Below, piece after piece: positions 46,408 through 56,001 of a stretch of 64,000 nt of DNA. A model generated the notes under the pieces. That model had not been told where the DNA came from, did not search any database, and saw nothing but the letters and a program-made list of their open reading frames with translations. Both the position numbers and the translations under genes were made by a program. The number at the start of each line of letters is the position of its first letter. Positions within the stretch are counted from its first letter, which is position 1. The stretch comes from Falsirhodobacter flavus (lineage in GTDB: Bacteria; Pseudomonadota; Alphaproteobacteria; Rhodobacterales; Rhodobacteraceae): positions 1,089,822 through 1,153,821 of the forward strand of contig JARWBI010000001.1 in NCBI GenBank assembly GCA_029846755.1, written 5' to 3'.

Positions 46408-46532
46408 GGCTTTTGCACACGCGGCGGGCGGATGCCTCGATTTTCATCGCATGACGAACGGCGATGGCACCTTCCCTCATGCCCAAGCCTGCCTTATTAG
46501 GCACGCATAGCCACCGGCCGAAGGAACACCGC

Positions 46533-48692
46533 ATGTCCGACCCGCAAATCACGCCAGAGCTGATCGCCGCCCATGGCCTCAAGCCCGACGAGTATCAGCG
46601 GATCTTGGGCATCATCGGGCGCGAGCCGACCTTCACCGAGCTTGGCATCTTCAGTGCCATGTGGAACGAGCATTGCTCGTATAAATCGTCCAAAAAATGG
46701 CTGCGGACCCTGCCAACCTCGGGCCCGCAGGTCATCTGCGGCCCGGGCGAGAATGCGGGCGTCGTCGATATCGGCGACGGTCAGGCGGTCATCTTCAAGA
46801 TGGAAAGCCACAATCACCCTTCGTATATCGAACCGCATCAGGGCGCGGCCACGGGCGTCGGCGGCATCCTGCGCGACGTTTTCACCATGGGCGCGCGCCC
46901 CATCGCGGCGATGAATGCGCTGTCCTTCGGCGTGCCGTCCCACCCCAAGACTGCCCATCTGGTCAAGGGCGTGGTCGAAGGCATCGGCAGCTATGGCAAC
47001 GCGTTCGGCGTTCCGACCGTGGGCGGCGAGGTTCGCTTCCACAAGGCATACAACGGCAACTGTCTGGTCAACGCCTTCGCGGCAGGTCTGGCCGATACGG
47101 ATGCGATCTTCTATTCGGCGGCTTCGGGCGTCGGGATGCCGGTGGTGTATCTGGGTGCCAAGACAGGCCGCGACGGTGTCGGCGGCGCGACCATGGCCTC
47201 GGCTGAGTTCGACGACACCATCGAGGAAAAGCGCCCGACCGTGCAGGTCGGCGACCCCTTCACCGAAAAACGTCTGCTGGAAGCGTGCCTGGAGCTTATG
47301 GCATCCGGCGCCGTCATCTCGATCCAGGACATGGGCGCGGCTGGCCTGACCTGTTCGGCGGTGGAGATGGGCGACAAGGGCGGCCTCGGCATCCGGCTGG
47401 ACCTGGAAAACGTCCCGCAGCGCGAGACGAACATGACCGCATACGAGATGATGCTGTCGGAAAGCCAGGAGCGGATGCTCATGGTGCTGAAGCCCGAGAT
47501 GGAAGCAGAAGCCCGCGCGATCTTCGTGAAATGGGATCTCGACTTCGCCATCGTGGGCGAGACGATCCCAGAGGACCGTTTCCTGATCGTCCACAACGGC
47601 GACATCAAGGCCGACATCCAACTGTCGAAACTGTCCTCCAGCGCGCCGGAATACGACCGTCCGTGGGTGGAGACGCCCAGGGCCGCGCCGCTGGCCGAAG
47701 TGCCGCTGATCGACCCCATCGACGGGCTGCACGCGCTCATCACCTCGCCCTCCTATGCCCACAAGGCGTGGGTGTATGAACAATATGACAGCATGGTCAT
47801 GGCCGACACCGTCCGCGCGCCGGGCCTTGGCGCAGGCGTCGTGCGCGTCCACGGCACGGGCAAGGCGCTGGCCTTCACGTCGGACGTGACCCCCCGCTAC
47901 GTCAAGGCGAACCCTTTCGAGGGTGGCAAGCAGGCAGTCGCCGAAGCCTATCGCAACCTGACCGCCGTGGGCGCCCTGCCCTTGGCGACCACCGACAACC
48001 TGAACTTCGGCAACCCCGAGAAGCCCGAGATCATGGGCCAGTTCGTAGGGGCGATCAAAGGCATCGGCGAGGCTGTTGCGGCGCTGGACATGCCCATCGT
48101 ATCGGGCAACGTGTCGCTCTATAACGAGACGGATGGCACCGCGATCCTGCCGACGCCGACCATCGGCGCGGTCGGGCTGCTGGCGTCGCTGGACGATCTG
48201 ATCGCAGGGCTGCCGCAGCACGGCGACATGGCCTTCGTCATCGGCGCGACCGAAGGCCATCTTGGCCAATCCGCGCTGCTGGCGGAACTTCTGGGTCGCG
48301 AAGATGGCGACGCCCCGCATGTCGATCTGGCAGCCGAGAAGCAGAATGGCGAGTTCCTGCGCGCGAACCGCAAGCTGGTCCGCGCCGCGACCGACCTGGC
48401 AGATGGCGGCCTTGCACTTGCGGCGTTCGAGATGGCGGACGGTGCCGATCTGGGGCTGACGCTGGCCCCGACCGATATCGGCCACCTGTTCGGCGAGGAT
48501 CAGGCCCGCTATCTGGTCGCAGTGTCGCAGACCGATGCCCCTGCGCTGGTGAACGCGGCACAGGCGGCGGGCGTGACACTGGAACATGTCGGCAGCTTCG
48601 GCGGCGATACCGTCACGCTGGGCGAGGCGTCCGCACCGCTGTCCGCTTTGTCGGACATCTATCGCGGCGCATTTGCCAAGGCGGTGGCCTGA
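46533..48692 (+). CDS. purL: Phosphoribosylformylglycinamidine synthase subunit PurL
   Basis: A 719-residue small-type PurL, which works with PurQ (glutaminase) and PurS to convert FGAR to FGAM with ATP. Conserved pieces: [20 protein letters not shown] with the catalytic His, [29 protein letters not shown], and [17 protein letters not shown] near the end. Length is normal for the PurSQL type. The start is the ATG at 46533 with AAGGAA upstream; an earlier ATG at 46464 lies close after the terminator and gives a non-conserved extension. bolA and grxD follow on the same strand. Confidence 0.96.
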   Translation: MSDPQITPELIAAHGLKPDEYQRILGIIGREPTFTELGIFSAMWNEHCSYKSSKKWLRTLPTSGPQVICGPGENAGVVDIGDGQAVIFKMESHNHPSYIEPHQGAATGVGGILRDVFTMGARPIAAMNALSFGVPSHPKTAHLVKGVVEGIGSYGNAFGVPTVGGEVRFHKAYNGNCLVNAFAAGLADTDAIFYSAASGVGMPVVYLGAKTGRDGVGGATMASAEFDDTIEEKRPTVQVGDPFTEKRLLEACLELMASGAVISIQDMGAAGLTCSAVEMGDKGGLGIRLDLENVPQRETNMTAYEMMLSESQERMLMVLKPEMEAEARAIFVKWDLDFAIVGETIPEDRFLIVHNGDIKADIQLSKLSSSAPEYDRPWVETPRAAPLAEVPLIDPIDGLHALITSPSYAHKAWVYEQYDSMVMADTVRAPGLGAGVVRVHGTGKALAFTSDVTPRYVKANPFEGGKQAVAEAYRNLTAVGALPLATTDNLNFGNPEKPEIMGQFVGAIKGIGEAVAALDMPIVSGNVSLYNETDGTAILPTPTIGAVGLLASLDDLIAGLPQHGDMAFVIGATEGHLGQSALLAELLGREDGDAPHVDLAAEKQNGEFLRANRKLVRAATDLADGGLALAAFEMADGADLGLTLAPTDIGHLFGEDQARYLVAVSQTDAPALVNAAQAAGVTLEHVGSFGGDTVTLGEASAPLSALSDIYRGAFAKAVA

Positions 48693-48751
48693 CTTGCGCC
48701 AAGGCATCGGCGGGGCTACATCTGGTGGAACGCCACCCGAAGGACCCCGCC

Positions 48752-48991
48752 ATGCCGATGGAAGCCCATGAAATCGAAACGCTGATCCGGGAAGGTTTCC
48801 CGGATGCGAAGATCACAATTACCGACCTTGCGGGCGACGGAAACCACTGGGCGGCCGAGGTGATCGACGAAAGTTTCAAGGGCATGAACCGCGTCCAGCA
48901 GCAGCGCGCGGTCTATGCCAGCCTGAAAGGCAAGATGGATGGATCGAACGGCGAACTCCACGCGCTGGCGCTGACCACCAAGGCGCCGTGA
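48752..48991 (+). CDS. BolA/IbaG family protein
   Basis: A 79-residue class-II KH-like protein. The motif [31 protein letters not shown] contains the conserved His (near residue 34) that coordinates a shared [2Fe-2S] cluster with monothiol glutaredoxin, and the C-terminal [12 protein letters not shown] holds the second His. The next gene is that glutaredoxin, so the pair likely works in iron-sulfur trafficking or iron sensing. The start has AAGGA upstream. Confidence 0.92.
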   Translation: MPMEAHEIETLIREGFPDAKITITDLAGDGNHWAAEVIDESFKGMNRVQQQRAVYASLKGKMDGSNGELHALALTTKAP

Positions 48992-49044
48992 TCCAAGGAA
49001 CGACGAACGCCGCTTTGACGCCGGCGATGCCGAAAGGAAAGACT

Positions 49045-49404
49045 ATGACCGCGCAGGACCAGATCCGCGAAACGATCGAAGCCAATGATGTGGTGCTGTT
49101 CATGAAAGGCACCAAGGCGATGCCGCAATGCGGCTTTTCCAGCCGCGTGGCGGGGGTGCTGACCTATATGGGGGTCGAGTATCAGGACGTGAACGTGCTG
49201 GCCGATCCCGAGATCCGGCAGGGGATCAAGGATTTCTCGGACTGGCCGACGATCCCGCAGCTTTACGTCAAGGGCGAATTCGTCGGCGGCTGCGACATCA
49301 TCACCGAAATGACGCTGTCGGGCGAGCTGGACACGCTGTTCACGAACAACGGCATCGCTTTCGACAAGGATGCCGCCGACAAGATCCGCGAAGCGAACGC
49401 CTGA
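49045..49404 (+). CDS. grxD: Monothiol glutaredoxin Grx4 type
   Basis: A 119-residue CGFS glutaredoxin; Cys29 in [10 protein letters not shown] binds a bridging [2Fe-2S] cluster with glutathione. [23 protein letters not shown] supplies the glutathione-binding TIPQ and GGCD motifs. The ATG at 49045 has AAAGGAAAG upstream. It follows bolA by 53 bp. Its stop abuts the stop of the lysozyme-inhibitor-like gene on the opposite strand. Confidence 0.96.
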   Translation: MTAQDQIRETIEANDVVLFMKGTKAMPQCGFSSRVAGVLTYMGVEYQDVNVLADPEIRQGIKDFSDWPTIPQLYVKGEFVGGCDIITEMTLSGELDTLFTNNGIAFDKDAADKIREANA

Positions 49405-49725
49405 TTACTGGCGCTCGCATCTGGCGAGGAGGGTCACTTCCTCGCCCACTTCGCCGTCGAACCAGTTGAGCATCGCCGTGTTGCCCTGCGTCCACCAGAC
49501 GTAATGCGACCCACCCGATGGCCAGCCATAGCGCGCACCGGACGCCGCTTCTTCGACCTCCAGCGTGATCTGGCTCCCTTCGACATTCAACACGGCGACG
49601 GTATCGGCGACATAGGTGACCGGGATCTCGACCCCACGCTCGCAGATGTAGCGGGTGGTGTCGTAGCTAACCTCGGCATGAGCCGCGCCTGCCGCCAATA
49701 CTGCCGCAAGAACGATATACTTCAT
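49405..49725 (-). CDS. MliC-like C-type lysozyme inhibitor, secreted
   Basis: A 106-residue periplasmic protein: signal peptide MKYIVLAAVLAAGAAHA, then a small beta-barrel domain. YICERGVEIPVTYVADTVAVLNVEG and the invariant-type SGARYGWPSGG and VWWTQGNTAML match MliC/PliC inhibitors, in which the SGxxY segment plugs the lysozyme active site. No lipobox is visible, so it is soluble periplasmic (PliC-like) rather than membrane bound. Its ATG shares one base with the zapA stop, an unusual partnership of cell division and envelope defence. Confidence 0.8.
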   Translation of the reverse strand: MKYIVLAAVLAAGAAHAEVSYDTTRYICERGVEIPVTYVADTVAVLNVEGSQITLEVEEAASGARYGWPSGGSHYVWWTQGNTAMLNWFDGEVGEEVTLLARCERQ

Positions 49726-50099
49726 CAGCGTGCCGCCTTTTCTTCCAATGCCGCCGCAAGCGCCTCGGCCCGCGCCGAAAGTTCTGCCAAAGTTTCCACG
49801 ACCGCAGGCGGGATGACGGGAACCTCGATCCGCTCCGGCGCGGGCGCAGGGCGCGATTCCAACTCCTGCACCGCAGCGCGCAGGCTCGAAAGCTCATCCT
49901 CCAACGCGGCCGTGCGGTCGGCAAGCATCAGGCCCGCCATCAGCAGCATCCGTTCGGCAGGCATCCGTCCGATCTGCGACAGCAGCGCCTGCGCCTGTTC
50001 GTCCAGCATCCCGGCAGCCGATTGCAGATAGCGTTCCTCGCCGTCCTGACAGGCGACGGTAAAGGCCTTGTTGCCGATGTTGATTTCCAGATCAGCCAT
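49725..50099 (-). CDS. zapA: Cell division protein ZapA
   Basis: A 124-residue FtsZ-ring-associated protein. N-terminal ADLEINIGNKAFTVACQDGEERYLQSAAGMLDEQAQAL is the ZapA dimerisation head, and the C-terminal half is a heptad coiled coil (RTAALEDELSSLRAAVQELE). ZapA bundles FtsZ filaments. It overlaps the preceding coiled-coil gene by 8 bp and the following mliC-like gene by 1 bp. Divergent from tkt. Confidence 0.92.
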   Translation of the reverse strand: MADLEINIGNKAFTVACQDGEERYLQSAAGMLDEQAQALLSQIGRMPAERMLLMAGLMLADRTAALEDELSSLRAAVQELESRPAPAPERIEVPVIPPAVVETLAELSARAEALAAALEEKAAR

Positions 50100-50517
50100 T
50101 CTTCGCCTCCGCCGCAGCGATATGGGGTGCCAGCGCGGCCAGCAGCGCATCCACCTCCGCCAGATCGGAAGCGCGCAGCGCCCGCAGGCTTTCCAGTTCC
50201 GCCAGAAGCGCGCCTTCGACCGGCTGCCCCTCGCGCAGTTCGGCCAGCTGTTCGTGCAGATCGCCCGCCGCGCGGCGCAGCGTATCCAGTTCCGACACTT
50301 GCGCGTGCAGTGCCTCGACCTCGGCCTCCAGTTCAGCGATGCGGGTCGCGGATTTTTCCTTCACGGCGCGCAGCCTTTCGGCCAGCTGGGCATTGACCAA
50401 CCGCTCCTCCTCGACCGCCTGCGTTTCCTGCGCCGCGCCGTTCAGCCCGTCCGCCGCTTTGGCGATGCGCTCCAGCGCGCGGCTCAGTTGCCGTTCCAGT
50501 TCCACGAGATCCTGCAT
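50092..50517 (-). CDS. Coiled-coil protein upstream of ZapA (ZauP-like)
   Basis: A 141-residue protein that is almost wholly coiled coil: LVELERQLSRALERIAKAADGL, RLRAVKEKSATRIAELEAEVEALHAQVSEL, then AELESLRALRASDLAEVDALLAALAPHI. It has no signal or membrane segment and is rich in Glu, Ala, Leu and Arg. In Caulobacter the coiled-coil protein ZauP is encoded directly upstream of zapA and acts with it to focus the Z-ring; the same position and architecture suggest the same role here. Sequence similarity was not computed. It overlaps zapA by 8 bp. Confidence 0.75.
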   Translation of the reverse strand: MQDLVELERQLSRALERIAKAADGLNGAAQETQAVEEERLVNAQLAERLRAVKEKSATRIAELEAEVEALHAQVSELDTLRRAAGDLHEQLAELREGQPVEGALLAELESLRALRASDLAEVDALLAALAPHIAAAEAKNG

Positions 50518-50674
50518 CTCACCTCCGTTCTTCCAGACGAATCGTCGCTCGCCCTCTTTGTGCCGATCTTAGCGGGTTTGGGCGGGGGATTTAGCCCCCC
50601 TTTCCCGCGGCCCGCTTGATCTTGCCGCCTTTGCTGGTATTGACGCTAACAATCATTCCAACAAGGAGCGCGAC

Positions 50675-52690
50675 ATGGATATCGCCACCCTTCGCAGCCG
50701 ACATCCCGATCACTGGTCGAAAGCCGTCGCGATCCGCACCCTGACGCTGGACGCCGTCGCAGCCGCCAATTCGGGGCATTCCGGGATGCCCATGGGCATG
50801 GCCGACGTCGCGACGGTCCTGTTCCAGAACCACCTGAAATTCGACGCCGCCGATCCGCACTGGCCCGACCGCGACCGTTTCGTGCTGTCGGCGGGCCACG
50901 GCTCCATGCTGCTCTATTCGTTGCTGCACCTGACCGGCTATGCCGAGATGACGCTGGACCAGCTGAAGAACTTCCGCCAATGGGGCGCGATTACCGCGGG
51001 TCACCCGGAATACGGCCATGCCGGCGGGATCGAGACGACGACCGGCCCGCTGGGCCAGGGCATCGCCACCTCGGTCGGGATGGCCATTGCCGAGGAATCG
51101 CTGCGCGCCCGCTGGGGATCGAAGATCCAGGACCACTACACCTGGGTCATCGCGGGCGACGGCTGCCTGATGGAAGGCGTCAGCCAAGAGGCGATCGGCC
51201 TTGCGGGCCGTCTGAAACTCTCGCGCCTGATCGTGCTGTGGGATGACAACGGCATCACCATTGACGGCAAGGTGTCGCTGTCGGACGTGACCGACCAGAA
51301 GGCGCGTTTCGCGGCCTCGGGTTGGGATGTGTTCGAATGCGACGGCCACGACCCCGAGGACATCGACCGCGCGCTGACCGAAGCGAAGAAGTCCAAGCGC
51401 CCTGCGATGGTCGCATGCAAGACCAACATCGCTCTGGGCTCATCGGCGCAGGATACGTCGAAGGGCCACGGCGCGCTGACCGACAAGAAGCTGATCGCCG
51501 ACACGCGTGAGGTTTACGGCTGGTCGCATGGTGCGTTCGAGATTCCGAAGGACGTCAAACAGGCTTGGGAAGCGATTGGCAAGCGCGGCGCGACCGCCCG
51601 TGCCGAATGGCAGACGCGGCTTGAGGCCCTGTCCGAGGGCAAGCAGGCCGAATTCGCGCGCCAATTCGCAGGCGACATGCCCAAGCGTCTGGGCGCCGCG
51701 ATCCGCGCGCTGAAGAAATCCGTGTCGGAAGATGCGCCATCGGTCGCGACCCGCAAAGCGTCCGAAATGGCGCTGGAAGTCATCAACCCCATCGTCGTGG
51801 AAACCATCGGCGGTTCGGCTGACTTGACCGGTTCGAACAACACCAAGACCGCTGACATGGGCGTGTTCGACATTGAAAGCCGCAAGGGCCGCTATGTCTA
51901 TTACGGCATCCGCGAACATGGCATGGCCGCGGCAATCAACGGCATCGCGCTGCATGGCGGTTTGCGCGCCTATGGCGGCACGTTCATGGCCTTCACCGAC
52001 TATGCCCGCCCGGCAATGCGCCTCGCCGCGCTGATGGGCGTGCCGAGCGTGTTCGTGATGACCCACGACTCCATCGGCCTTGGCGAAGACGGCCCGACCC
52101 ACCAGCCGGTCGAGCATCTGACCATCAGCCGTGCAACACCGAACACCTGGGTGTTCCGCCCCGCCGACGCTGTCGAAGCCGCCGAGGCGTGGGAGCTGGC
52201 GCTGACGACCAAGACCACCCCTTCGGTCATGGCCCTGTCGCGTCAGAACGTGCCGACCGTCCGCAAGGCGCACAGCCAGAAGAACCTCACCGCACAGGGG
52301 GCCTATGTCCTGTCGGAAGCGACCCGGAAGCGTCAGGTGATCCTGATGGCAACCGGCACCGAGGTCGAGATCGCGCTGAAAGCCCAGACAATGCTGGAGG
52401 CCGAGGGCATCGGCACGCGCGTCGTCTCGGTCCCCTGCATGGAGATCTTCGCCCAGCAGGACGAAGCCTATCGCCGCAAGATCCTGCCCCCCGGCCCCGT
52501 CCGTATAGCCATCGAGGCGGGCGTGCGCATGCCATGGGACAAATGGCTGCTGGGCGAGCGTGGCTCCGAGAAGAAAGCCGGGTTCATCGGGATGCAGGGC
52601 TTCGGCGCCTCCGCCCCGGCCGAACGCCTTTACGAGGAGTTCGGCATCACCGCCGAAGCGACTGTCGCCAAGGCCAAGTCGCTCCTCTGA
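50675..52690 (+). CDS. tkt: Transketolase
   Basis: A 671-residue thiamine-diphosphate enzyme transferring two-carbon units between sugar phosphates. Signatures: [37 protein letters not shown], the TPP/metal motif [21 protein letters not shown]-equivalent [17 protein letters not shown], and the C-terminal domain from about 540. The start has AAGGAG 8 bases upstream. Together with the two GAPDH genes nearby it forms a central carbon block. Confidence 0.97.
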   Translation: MDIATLRSRHPDHWSKAVAIRTLTLDAVAAANSGHSGMPMGMADVATVLFQNHLKFDAADPHWPDRDRFVLSAGHGSMLLYSLLHLTGYAEMTLDQLKNFRQWGAITAGHPEYGHAGGIETTTGPLGQGIATSVGMAIAEESLRARWGSKIQDHYTWVIAGDGCLMEGVSQEAIGLAGRLKLSRLIVLWDDNGITIDGKVSLSDVTDQKARFAASGWDVFECDGHDPEDIDRALTEAKKSKRPAMVACKTNIALGSSAQDTSKGHGALTDKKLIADTREVYGWSHGAFEIPKDVKQAWEAIGKRGATARAEWQTRLEALSEGKQAEFARQFAGDMPKRLGAAIRALKKSVSEDAPSVATRKASEMALEVINPIVVETIGGSADLTGSNNTKTADMGVFDIESRKGRYVYYGIREHGMAAAINGIALHGGLRAYGGTFMAFTDYARPAMRLAALMGVPSVFVMTHDSIGLGEDGPTHQPVEHLTISRATPNTWVFRPADAVEAAEAWELALTTKTTPSVMALSRQNVPTVRKAHSQKNLTAQGAYVLSEATRKRQVILMATGTEVEIALKAQTMLEAEGIGTRVVSVPCMEIFAQQDEAYRRKILPPGPVRIAIEAGVRMPWDKWLLGERGSEKKAGFIGMQGFGASAPAERLYEEFGITAEATVAKAKSLL

Positions 52691-52696
52691 TCGCCC

Positions 52697-52723
52697 GAAG
52701 GCCGCCCCTAGTGGGCGGCCTTC
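52697..52723. terminator. Bidirectional hairpin between tkt and the DUF808 gene
   Basis: GAAGGCCGCCC and GGGCGGCCTTC pair perfectly over 11 bp around a 5-base loop. It lies just after the tkt stop and includes the DUF808 stop codon. T-runs are weak on both sides, so termination efficiency is uncertain. Confidence 0.6.
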
Positions 52724-53643
52724 TTCATGAACAGCCCCGCGACCGGGATCAACAGCATCCCGAGGATCACGCCGATCACGCCGTCGCAGGCCGCCGTCAC
52801 CAGCCAGTTCACGAACCCCTTGCCCGACGGGACCGCAGCCGCAGCCGCCTCGGCCCAGTGGTGGATGGTGCCATATGGCTCGTGCATCCCAAGCTCGTGC
52901 AACCCATGCACGACAATGTTGCCCCCGACCCAGAGCATCGCGGCCGTCCCCACCGTCGACAGGACCGACAGCAACACCGGCATCCCCTGCACCAGCCCCC
53001 GTCCAAGCCCGGCAAGCGCACCGCCGCCCGCCGCCAGATGCAGACCGATATCGTCCATCTTCACGATCAGCGCCACGGCACCATAGACGACGACGGTAAT
53101 GAGGATACCGACGATGGCCAGCGTGATCGCTTCCAACCAGAAGCCGCCGCCTTCGATCTGGCTCAGCGCGATGGTCATGATCTCGGCCGAAAGGATGAAG
53201 TCGGTCTTGATCGCGCCGGCAACCTTTTCCTCCTCCAGCTTCTTGGGGTCCTTCACGTCCATGTCTTCCGCAACCGCCTCGTCCGCATGGGGCGCAAAGG
53301 CGTGAAGCAGCTTCTCCGCCCCCTCGAAGCACAGATAGAGACCGCCGAGCATCAACAGCGGCGTGATGATCCAAGGCGCGAACGCCTCCAGCAGCAGCAG
53401 GACCGGCAGCAGAAAGATCAGCTTGTTCCGAAGGCTGCCAAGCGAAATTCGCCAGATGATCGGCAATTCGCGCGACGCCTCGAACCCGGTGACGTATTTC
53501 GGCGTGACGGCGGCATCGTCGATCACGACCCCCGCCGCCTTGGTTCCTGCCTTGGTCGCGGCGGCTGCGATATCATCCACCGAGGACGCCGCCACCTTTG
53601 CAATCGCCGCCACATCGTCCAGCAATGCCAGAAGACCGCTCAT
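52708..53643 (-). CDS. DUF808 family (YedI-like) inner-membrane protein
   Basis: A 311-residue membrane protein with about six hydrophobic helices, such as LIFLLPVLLLLEAFAPWIITPLLMLGG and AITLAIVGILITVVVYGAVALI. The N-terminal SGLLALLDDVAAIAKVAASSVDDIAAAA and central GLYLCFEGAEKLLHAF match DUF808/YedI proteins, whose function is unknown. The ATG at 53643 has AAAGGG 7 bases upstream. Convergent with tkt and divergent from the first GAPDH gene. Confidence 0.88.
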   Translation of the reverse strand: MSGLLALLDDVAAIAKVAASSVDDIAAAATKAGTKAAGVVIDDAAVTPKYVTGFEASRELPIIWRISLGSLRNKLIFLLPVLLLLEAFAPWIITPLLMLGGLYLCFEGAEKLLHAFAPHADEAVAEDMDVKDPKKLEEEKVAGAIKTDFILSAEIMTIALSQIEGGGFWLEAITLAIVGILITVVVYGAVALIVKMDDIGLHLAAGGGALAGLGRGLVQGMPVLLSVLSTVGTAAMLWVGGNIVVHGLHELGMHEPYGTIHHWAEAAAAAVPSGKGFVNWLVTAACDGVIGVILGMLLIPVAGLFMKKAAH

Positions 53644-53784
53644 TCCAGACCCTTTCCAGCGCGAGACGTTAGCGCCATCACCCATGTTTGCGATAACATA
53701 CTGATAGTAGTAAGGTTTTCACTTTTGGCAACTGTGCTGCCACGCTAGAACCCTTACAACACGCCAGTATGAGGGTTTTGCGAT

Positions 53785-54789
53785 ATGACGATCACCATCG
53801 GGATCAACGGATTCGGGCGTATCGGGCGCTGCACCCTTGCCCATATCGCACAGGCGGCCCGCAACGACGTTCAGGTCGTCGCGATCAATGCCACCGGACC
53901 GATCGAAACCAACGCGCATCTTCTGAAATACGATTCGGTCCATGGCCGCTTCCCCGGCACGGTCCGCGTGGCCGATGGGATGCTGGATCTGGGCGGCGCG
54001 CCGATCCGCGTCATGTCCACCTATGACATGAACGAGCTGGACTGGGATGGCGTCGATGTCGTCATGGAATGCACCGGCAAGTTCAACGACGGCCAGAAGG
54101 CCAAGGCCCATATCGAACGCGGTGCGAAACGCGTTCTGATCTCAGCCCCGGCCAAGAACGTGGACCGCACCGTGGTTTACGGCGTGAACGACCGCGCGCT
54201 GACCGCCGACGATCTGCTCGTGTCGAACGGGTCCTGCACGACCAACTGCCTCGCGCCGCTGGCAAAGGTGCTGAATGACGCCATCGGCATCGATTCGGGC
54301 ATCATGACCACTATCCACTCCTATACCGGCGATCAGCCGACGCTGGACCGTCGTCACAGCGATCTGTATCGCGCCCGCGCCGCCGCGATGGCGATGATCC
54401 CGACCTCGACCGGCGCGGCGAAAGCCATTGGCGAGGTTCTGCCGGAGCTGAAGGGCAAGCTGGACGGGTCGGCCATCCGCGTGCCGACTCCGAACGTGTC
54501 CGCGGTGGATCTGACCTTCGTCGCGAAAAAGGACGTCACCGCCCATGACGTGAACGAAGTCGTGCGCGAAGCCGCTGCCGGGATCATGGGTTCGGTCCTG
54601 TCCTACGACCCCGAGCCGAAAGTCTCTATCGACTTCAACCACACGCCCTATTCGTCTATCTTCGCGCCGGACCAGACCAAGGTGATCGGTGGCCGCACCG
54701 TTCGCGTTCTGGCTTGGTATGACAACGAATGGGGGTTCTCCTGCCGCATGGCCGACGTGGCCTCCGCGATGGGCCGGCTCCTCCAGTAA
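53785..54789 (+). CDS. Glyceraldehyde-3-phosphate dehydrogenase, probable NADP-type (GapB-like)
   Basis: A 334-residue [15 protein letters not shown] is the nucleotide-binding start, the catalytic Cys151 lies in SNGSCTTNC, and [13 protein letters not shown] is standard. At the end of the second beta strand it reads VVAINATGP, with Ala36 where NAD-dependent enzymes have Asp (the next GAPDH has Asp36). Bacillus GapB, an NADP-dependent gluconeogenic enzyme, has the same IN-A substitution, so NADP use is a reasonable prediction. Followed by a 46-residue ORF and then the second GAPDH. Confidence 0.93.
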   Translation: MTITIGINGFGRIGRCTLAHIAQAARNDVQVVAINATGPIETNAHLLKYDSVHGRFPGTVRVADGMLDLGGAPIRVMSTYDMNELDWDGVDVVMECTGKFNDGQKAKAHIERGAKRVLISAPAKNVDRTVVYGVNDRALTADDLLVSNGSCTTNCLAPLAKVLNDAIGIDSGIMTTIHSYTGDQPTLDRRHSDLYRARAAAMAMIPTSTGAAKAIGEVLPELKGKLDGSAIRVPTPNVSAVDLTFVAKKDVTAHDVNEVVREAAAGIMGSVLSYDPEPKVSIDFNHTPYSSIFAPDQTKVIGGRTVRVLAWYDNEWGFSCRMADVASAMGRLLQ

Positions 54790-54797
54790 GGAGCCGG

Positions 54798-54938
54798 ATG
54801 ACCAACCGCATTGCCCTGATCCTGGCCGCGATCCTCGTCGTGGCCATTTGCGTTGACCTTGCCCTTGGCTGGGGCGGCACCATGTTTGCCATGCGGAAAA
54901 TGCTCGACCTGATCGATTACGTGATGTTCTGGCGCTGA
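54798..54938 (+). CDS. Small single-pass membrane protein between the GAPDH genes
   Basis: A 46-residue ORF starting 8 bp after the first GAPDH stop, with TAAGGAG (which includes that stop) as its ribosome site, so it is very likely translated. Residues 4-25 ([21 protein letters not shown]) form one membrane helix; the tail [17 protein letters not shown] is amphipathic. Glyceryl-lipid, cytochrome or transporter motifs are absent. Function unknown. Too short for most gene callers. Confidence 0.75.
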   Translation: MTNRIALILAAILVVAICVDLALGWGGTMFAMRKMLDLIDYVMFWR

Positions 54939-54999
54939 TGCGCCTTGCATCTTCCGCTGTGGCGCGCATGTTAGCGCAAACGCAAGTTGGGAGAGATGC

Positions 55000-56001
55000 A
55001 TGACTGTCAAGGTTGCCATCAACGGCTTCGGCCGCATCGGGCGCAACGTCCTGCGCGCCATCGTCGAATCCGGCCGCACCGATATCGAGGTGATCGCCAT
55101 CAACGACCTCGGCCCGGTGGAGACGAACGCGCATCTGCTGCGATTCGATTCCGTCCATGGCCGCTTTCCGGCCACGGTGACGACGACGGCGGATACGATC
55201 GATGTGGGCCGCGGCCCGATTCAGGTCACCGCCCTTCGCAACCCTGCCGAGCTGCCTTGGGGCGATGTCGATATCGTTCTGGAATGCACCGGCATCTTCA
55301 CGTCCAAGGACAAGGCCGCGACACATCTTCAGAACGGTGCCAAGCGGGTGCTGGTCTCGGCACCGTCGGACGGCGCCGACAAGACGATCGTTTTCGGTGT
55401 CAATCATGACACGCTGACGGCTGCCGATACGGTCGTGTCGAACGCGTCCTGCACCACGAACTGCCTTTCGCCGGTCGCGCAGGTGCTGAACGATGCCGTC
55501 GGAATCTCCAAGGGGTTCATGACCACGATCCACTCCTATACCGGAGATCAGCCGACGCTGGATACGATGCACAAGGACCTGTATCGCGCCCGCGCCGCTG
55601 CCCTTTCGATGATCCCGACATCCACCGGGGCCGCCAAGGCCGTAGGACTGGTCCTGCCCGAATTGAAGGGCAAGCTGGACGGCGTCGCGATCCGTGTGCC
55701 GACGCCGAACGTCTCGGTCGTCGATTTCGTGTTCGAGGCCGCCCGCGACACTTCGGTCGAGGAGATCAACGAGGCGATCCGCAGCGCCGCGGACGGTCGG
55801 CTGAAGGGCATCCTCGGCTTCACCGATCAGCCAAACGTGTCGTCGGATTTCAACCACGACCCGCATTCGTCGATCTTCCACATGGATCAGACCAAGGTGA
55901 TGGAAGGGCGGATGGTCCGTATCCTGTCCTGGTATGACAATGAATGGGGCTTTTCCAACCGCATGGCCGATACCGCCGTCGCGATGGGCAAGCTGATCTA
56001 G
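55000..56001 (+). CDS. gap: Glyceraldehyde-3-phosphate dehydrogenase, NAD-type
   Basis: A 333-residue GAPDH with [12 protein letters not shown], Asp36 in IAINDLGPV (the adenosine-ribose contact of NAD-dependent enzymes), catalytic Cys151 in [22 protein letters not shown], and [14 protein letters not shown] at the C-terminus. This is the conventional glycolytic form. It is a paralogue of the gene 210 bp upstream and differs mainly in the cofactor loop. Its stop overlaps that of the histidine kinase gene by 4 bp. Confidence 0.95.
   Translation: MTVKVAINGFGRIGRNVLRAIVESGRTDIEVIAINDLGPVETNAHLLRFDSVHGRFPATVTTTADTIDVGRGPIQVTALRNPAELPWGDVDIVLECTGIFTSKDKAATHLQNGAKRVLVSAPSDGADKTIVFGVNHDTLTAADTVVSNASCTTNCLSPVAQVLNDAVGISKGFMTTIHSYTGDQPTLDTMHKDLYRARAAALSMIPTSTGAAKAVGLVLPELKGKLDGVAIRVPTPNVSVVDFVFEAARDTSVEEINEAIRSAADGRLKGILGFTDQPNVSSDFNHDPHSSIFHMDQTKVMEGRMVRILSWYDNEWGFSNRMADTAVAMGKLI

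Noticed and set aside
46408..46532. Riboswitch in the purL leader
   Set aside because: Only about 125 bp lie between the terminator and the purL start, and I see no purine or PRPP aptamer-like fold.
46497..48707. 736-codon minus-strand frame
   Set aside because: Antisense to purL; no recognisable domain.
49405..50674. 6S RNA beside zapA
   Set aside because: 6S RNA genes often lie near zapA, but the spacers here are too short or coding and show no long 6S-like helix.
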